64,000 bases of DNA from contig NZ_JAAUWT010000010.1 in assembly GCF_014694455.1 (NCBI RefSeq), positions 62,001-126,000 of the forward strand, written 5' to 3'. This DNA comes from Vibrio sp. S9_S30 (GTDB lineage Bacteria; Pseudomonadota; Gammaproteobacteria; Enterobacterales; Vibrionaceae). A program made the position numbers and the translations under genes. Of this stretch, positions 60,472 to 64,000 are shown piece by piece. How positions within the stretch are numbered: position 1 is the first letter of the stretch; each line of letters begins with the position of its first letter. The notes beneath the pieces were generated by a model, which worked only from the letters and a program-made list of their open reading frames with translations, was not told the DNA's origin and did not search any database.

Positions 60472-60906
60472 CTATATGCCTCCATCTTCATCTGTTATTT
60501 GTCTTTCTTTCTCGAGTTCATCTGCCAGCCGCGTCAGACCGTTGTGACCACAAGTCAGCGCTGTTTGAGCAAATTCCGTTAACCCCATGCCCTCTCGCTC
60601 CAATAACATCTCGACACAAAGCTGAAGATTGGTTCCCGAGATAACTTCAATATTGCCTCTTTCAAGCGCAATCTGTGACGCTACTCGGAAGGGGCTCCCC
60701 CCCAACAGATCCGTCAAAAACACCACACCGTCATTTGTTTCCAATCTGTCTAACTCATTCAGCATTAATGACTCCAGTTCAGGCACTGAAATGCCTTCTA
60801 CAAAATCGATGAACGAGAAATTTTCCGGTAATCCAATGATTTGATTCACTGCTTGCCCCAAACCCGATCCAAAACAACCATGACCTACCAGTATGACCGC
60901 TATCAT
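60472..60906 (-). CDS. mannose-family PTS EIIA component
   Basis: 144-residue cytoplasmic EIIA of the Man family. His9 in the VGHG motif accepts phosphate from HPr, and FLTDLLGGSPFRVA is the conserved active-site loop. It is similar in plan to AgaF. It is the last of the four PTS genes and lies 65 bases after EIID, with a hairpin in the gap. Confidence 0.9.
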   Translation of the reverse strand: MIAVILVGHGCFGSGLGQAVNQIIGLPENFSFIDFVEGISVPELESLMLNELDRLETNDGVVFLTDLLGGSPFRVASQIALERGNIEVISGTNLQLCVEMLLEREGMGLTEFAQTALTCGHNGLTRLADELEKERQITDEDGGI

Positions 60907-60933
60907 TTTTTACCCTTTTGAAATTCAAATCGA

Positions 60934-60955
60934 CAATGCGGGATTCCCCGCATTG
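60934..60955 (-). promoter_or_regulatory. intercistronic hairpin between EIID and EIIA genes
   Basis: A perfect 9-bp stem CAATGCGGG/CCCGCATTG with an ATTC loop. There is no T-run of terminator length on the minus strand, so it is more likely an mRNA-stabilising or attenuating hairpin. Confidence 0.5.
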
Positions 60956-60971
60956 GTTTCAACAAAGTTCG

Positions 60972-61802
60972 CTATAGAACGCCAATGTAATGACCGCCGA
61001 TACCGAACAAAATCATTAGGAAAATGATCTTTGTCGGTGAAAGCCCTTTCATTAACAATCGATAGGTCAGAAGTACAAATAATACTGGAAGAATGTTTGG
61101 AACAATTTTGTCCAATAGATCCGTCTGGATACTGAAAGTTGTATCGGCGTAACCTATTGTTGCCGTAGTTTTAAGCTTTACGAATTGTGCAGACATGGCA
61201 CCAATAACCATAATCCCAACGATGGTTGCAGAACGCGCCATCGCAACGGTATGATCTTTCAGCTTATCCAGTGCTTTTAACCCAGATTTGTATCCATAAT
61301 TGAACAGAGGAATTTGAATACTCAGCCGCGTAACATTTAATAACAATAAGAAAAAGATTGGAGCCAGATAAACATTGTCCAGCGCCAACGACGCCGCAAT
61401 AGCCGCACTAATCGGTTTCAATGTAAGGTTGAATAAGGCATCACCCACACCAGCAATCGGCCCCATCGCCGCCACTTTAAAGGCACGGATGGTTTCCACT
61501 TTTTGCTTGCTTTGCTCCATCGCCAACACCAAACCCAAAATGAAAGTCACTAGATAGGTATGGGAGTTGAAAAAATCCATATGAGCACGCATGGATTCAC
61601 CTAAACGATCTTTTTGCTTGTGAATGTGCTTTAACCCTGGGGATATCGCCCAAAGAAATCCACACGCTTGCATACGTTCGTAGTTAAAAGAGGCTTGAAT
61701 AAAGAGCTGACGCCACAGAATTTTTCTTACAACCTTTTTTGGTAAATCACTTACGATGTCTTCATTTGATAATGGTGAGTCTGGAGAAATCTGATTCGTC
61801 AT
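60972..61802 (-). CDS. mannose-family PTS EIID component
   Basis: 276-residue membrane component of a Man-family PTS. It has the N-terminal WRQLFIQASFNYERMQACGF motif in two parts, the AMGPIAGVGDALFN segment and the C-terminal GIGGHYIGVL. It ends in several membrane helices. It abuts EIIC with one base between. Confidence 0.92.
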   Translation of the reverse strand: MTNQISPDSPLSNEDIVSDLPKKVVRKILWRQLFIQASFNYERMQACGFLWAISPGLKHIHKQKDRLGESMRAHMDFFNSHTYLVTFILGLVLAMEQSKQKVETIRAFKVAAMGPIAGVGDALFNLTLKPISAAIAASLALDNVYLAPIFFLLLLNVTRLSIQIPLFNYGYKSGLKALDKLKDHTVAMARSATIVGIMVIGAMSAQFVKLKTTATIGYADTTFSIQTDLLDKIVPNILPVLFVLLTYRLLMKGLSPTKIIFLMILFGIGGHYIGVL

Positions 61803-61803
61803 T

Positions 61804-62577
61804 TTATATACCTCCGCCTTGATTTTGGTTTTGCACCACAGCAGGTTTGCTCTCTTCGATTCTTTGACGCGTCATGTAATCAATAACCGCAATACAAGTT
61901 GCGAAAATAGCGATAGCTAACACAGGAAGGTTCAGATAAGTCATTGCGGCAAAACCAGCAATGAAGTATGGAATAAACGCTTTCTTAAACATGATCTTCA
62001 GCAGCATCGCAAATCCGAGTGCAGGCATCAGACCACCCGCGATTTTAAGACCCTCAATGATCCCTTCTGGGACATACGCGATGATCGCATTCGCCACTTC
62101 TTCACCGAAGTAAACCGGAAGCACGGCAGTGATAAAATAGAGGGTTCCCAAAGACAGCATGCCCAAATGATTTATGCGAGCTATCCCTTTATCATCACCT
62201 TGTGAGGCCAAGTTATCCGCTTTATGCATCAAACCTGAAAACACCGTAAACTGAAGGACAATCAACTGCTGCATCAAGATGGCGAAAGGCAGAGCTATCC
62301 CCACAACAACCTCGGGTGCAAAGCTTCCTTTTATCGCAAAAGCGGTTCCAACTATGGCACCAATTGTCACGTTAGGTGGCTGGGCACCTGCAATCGGTAC
62401 AAGCCCTAGCCATGCAAGCTCTAAGGCTGCGCCAACGGCAAGTCCAGTTTGGTAATCCCCAAGAATAAGACCCACCACAGGTCCCGTTACAATTGGGCGA
62501 CCAAAATAGAATTGTCCACTGTAAAAGTCGACACCAGCAAAGGCTGCCCATAATCCTATTAATATGATTTCAAACAT
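61804..62577 (-). CDS. mannose-family PTS EIIC component
   Basis: 257-residue substrate channel of the Man-family PTS, with about seven membrane helices and the GPVVGLILGDYQTGLAVGAALELAWLG region (residues 32-58) typical of AgaW/ManY. It abuts EIIB and EIID. The specificity (GalNAc, glucosamine, mannose or another hexosamine) cannot be told from sequence. Confidence 0.92.
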   Translation of the reverse strand: MFEIILIGLWAAFAGVDFYSGQFYFGRPIVTGPVVGLILGDYQTGLAVGAALELAWLGLVPIAGAQPPNVTIGAIVGTAFAIKGSFAPEVVVGIALPFAILMQQLIVLQFTVFSGLMHKADNLASQGDDKGIARINHLGMLSLGTLYFITAVLPVYFGEEVANAIIAYVPEGIIEGLKIAGGLMPALGFAMLLKIMFKKAFIPYFIAGFAAMTYLNLPVLAIAIFATCIAVIDYMTRQRIEESKPAVVQNQNQGGGI

Positions 62578-62579
62578 AT

Positions 62580-63062
62580 CTATCCCTTATATGCTTCGTA
62601 AAGATCAAATATGTCCAACTTGTCCTCGTGAGGCATTCGTTGGACGGCAAAACGTACACCTAGCTCTTGCAGCCGTTTAAAAGCCGCCATATCATCGTCA
62701 TCCACTGAAACAGTGACATGAATTTGTTTTTTACCTTCGGCATAATGCATGTTGCCGATATTGATATCGTTCAGAGGTACCCCGCCCTCTGCCAAGCGGA
62801 CAACATCTTGTGGTGTTCTCACGACAAGAATGATGTGTTGCTCTGGAGAGGCTTTGTGAATCACATCGATTGTTTTTTGTATTGAAAAAAAGCGCACACC
62901 CATGTTTCCTGCAGACATGGTCATTAGGTCCTGTTGTACGCTATCTGCTGAAACATCATCGTTTGCAATTACAATCAGGTTGGCGTTAGCGTGATGACTC
63001 CAAGCAACTGCCACTTGACCATGCAGTAACCGGTTGTCGATTCGTGTTAAATTGATACCCAT
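62580..63062 (-). CDS. mannose-family PTS EIIB component
   Basis: 160-residue cytoplasmic EIIB. His14 in DNRLLHGQV is the phosphorylated residue, and MTMSAGNMGVRFFS, IVVRTPQDVVRL and INIGNMHY are conserved segments. It is similar in plan to AgaV. It lies 30 bases after the murQ-type gene and two bases before EIIC. Confidence 0.93.
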   Translation of the reverse strand: MGINLTRIDNRLLHGQVAVAWSHHANANLIVIANDDVSADSVQQDLMTMSAGNMGVRFFSIQKTIDVIHKASPEQHIILVVRTPQDVVRLAEGGVPLNDINIGNMHYAEGKKQIHVTVSVDDDDMAAFKRLQELGVRFAVQRMPHEDKLDIFDLYEAYKG

Positions 63063-63092
63063 TAGATGTTCTCTCTTCCTTAATTATGTCTT

Positions 63093-64000
63093 TTAATTAT
63101 TGGTATGGCTTTGTTTGGCAATCAGCAACTGCTCTTCTAAGGTCTGAAATTCATTCTCTATACATGCGAGTGCTTGCTGGTAAGTCATATCTCCTAAGCA
63201 CATCAATACAGCAGCACGAGGGTGATACTCCGCTTTTTCTAAGAATGCTTTTGCTTTCGCTAGAGATACGTGACAAATAGACGATACGATATTCTCTGCT
63301 CGATAAATCAACTTTTCGTTGCTCGCAATTAAATCGATCATTTGGTTGTTATACACTTTACCAAGACGGATCATTACGGTCGTACTGATCATCCCCAACA
63401 ACATTTTTTGCGCAGTACCACTCTTCATACGAGATGATCCGTTCAATACTTCCGGACCCACATCCGGAGCAATCGCAATGCGCGCTTCTTTCTCCATAGG
63501 GCTAGGTCCACGCGTGCAAATAGCAATCGTTAGACACCCAAGCTGATTAGCATATTCCAATGCTGATAACGTAAAAGGCGTCCGACCACTCGCTGAAATA
63601 CCAATCACGACATCTTTCGATTCAAGGTTTCGCTCTTTTAGCGCAGCGATAGATAACACTTTGTTATCTTCCACTTCTTCCACTGCTGCCAACATCGCGT
63701 CTAACCCTCCAGCGATGATCGACTGAACCAGCTCTGGATTAATACCAAAAGTAGGGGGACATTCAGCACTATCCAGAACGGCCAGACGACCACTCGTACC
63801 GGCACCAACATAAAATATTCGACCACCATTAAGTAGCTGCGTACAAATCGCATCGACGGCTTTTTCTACAGAAGAAAGGTGTTGCTCTATGGAGTCAGCA
63901 ACCGTTTTGTCATAAGCGTTAATCGTTTTGAGAACTTCCATTGTGCTTTTCTTGGAGAGATCAACCGTGAGTGAGTTCGCTTCTCTTTCTATTAGTGCGT
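63093..64000 (-). CDS. murQ: MurQ-type N-acetylmuramic acid 6-phosphate etherase, start outside window
   Basis: SIS-domain lyase that cleaves the lactyl ether of MurNAc-6-phosphate to give GlcNAc-6-phosphate and D-lactate. It has VGAGTSGRLAVLD, then SAECPPTFG with the catalytic glutamate (E83 in E. coli), EEVEDN around the second glutamate and SASGRTPFTLSALEYA. The frame stays open past the ATG at 63941 to the right edge, and the added residues (LIEREANSLTVDLSK) fit the MurQ N-terminus, so the true start is just beyond 64000. Unusually, it heads a mannose-family PTS rather than murP. Confidence 0.82.
   Translation of the reverse strand, partial: ALIEREANSLTVDLSKKSTMEVLKTINAYDKTVADSIEQHLSSVEKAVDAICTQLLNGGRIFYVGAGTSGRLAVLDSAECPPTFGINPELVQSIIAGGLDAMLAAVEEVEDNKVLSIAALKERNLESKDVVIGISASGRTPFTLSALEYANQLGCLTIAICTRGPSPMEKEARIAIAPDVGPEVLNGSSRMKSGTAQKMLLGMISTTVMIRLGKVYNNQMIDLIASNEKLIYRAENIVSSICHVSLAKAKAFLEKAEYHPRAAVLMCLGDMTYQQALACIENEFQTLEEQLLIAKQSHTNN

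Overview
The window looks like a stretch of the main chromosome of a marine gammaproteobacterium of the Vibrionaceae, most likely Vibrio or a close relative. The evidence is the gene order (ftsK-lolA-rarA-serS; cysB; pyrF-lapB-lapA-ihfB-rpsA-cmk; the rpmF-plsX-fabHDG-acpP-fabF-pabC-mltG-tmk-holB-tatD block), the HutX/HutZ heme genes, a CheV chemotaxis protein and a MetP/MetS-type transporter pair. Nearly all genes are intact housekeeping genes. I saw no insertion sequence, prophage, integron, CRISPR array, rRNA or tRNA gene.

Layout. 1-3.5 kb: biotin synthesis, bioBF (leftward, running off the left edge) divergent from bioA, with a BirA-type operator between them. 3.5-9.9 kb: leftward ftsK-lolA-rarA-serS. 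10-16 kb: divergent lrp/ald, a methyltransferase-like gene behind cysB with its ribosome binding site in a hairpin, a membrane-anchored coiled-coil protein and miaE. 16-23.6 kb: pyrF, lapBA, ihfB, rpsA, cmk, sohB and divergent yciK. 23.6-31.2 kb: cheV, an Mlc-type repressor divergent from pyruvate kinase, a patatin-like lipase behind a 30-residue YnhF-like membrane peptide, and a two-part NSS amino acid transporter. 31.2-34.1 kb: a small secreted beta-rich protein, hutXZ, a remnant of hutW and about 1 kb of decayed DNA. 34.1-44.7 kb: the fatty-acid/replication block from tatD to yceD. 44.8-50.3 kb: maf, rluC and rne with a long leader. 50.7-58.4 kb: SulP transporter, DUF1287 protein, tyrosine phosphatase, cobalamin adenosyltransferase, nucleoside hydrolase, AsmA and uridine kinase. 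58.6-64 kb: a sugar-uptake locus.

The most unusual unit is the last one: an RpiR-type regulator, a TauE/SafE anion exporter, a complete mannose-family PTS (EIIA, EIID, EIIC, EIIB) and a MurQ-type etherase cut by the right edge. MurNAc uptake normally uses the glucose-family permease MurP, so a MurQ homologue with a mannose-family PTS and a sulfite/sulfonate-type exporter suggests an uncharacterised amino-sugar or sugar-ether pathway. That function is inference. Other points of interest are two micro-genes (28907-28999 and 31051-31149), the hairpin over the ribosome binding site at 13105-13140, the rne leader, and the decaying hut region.
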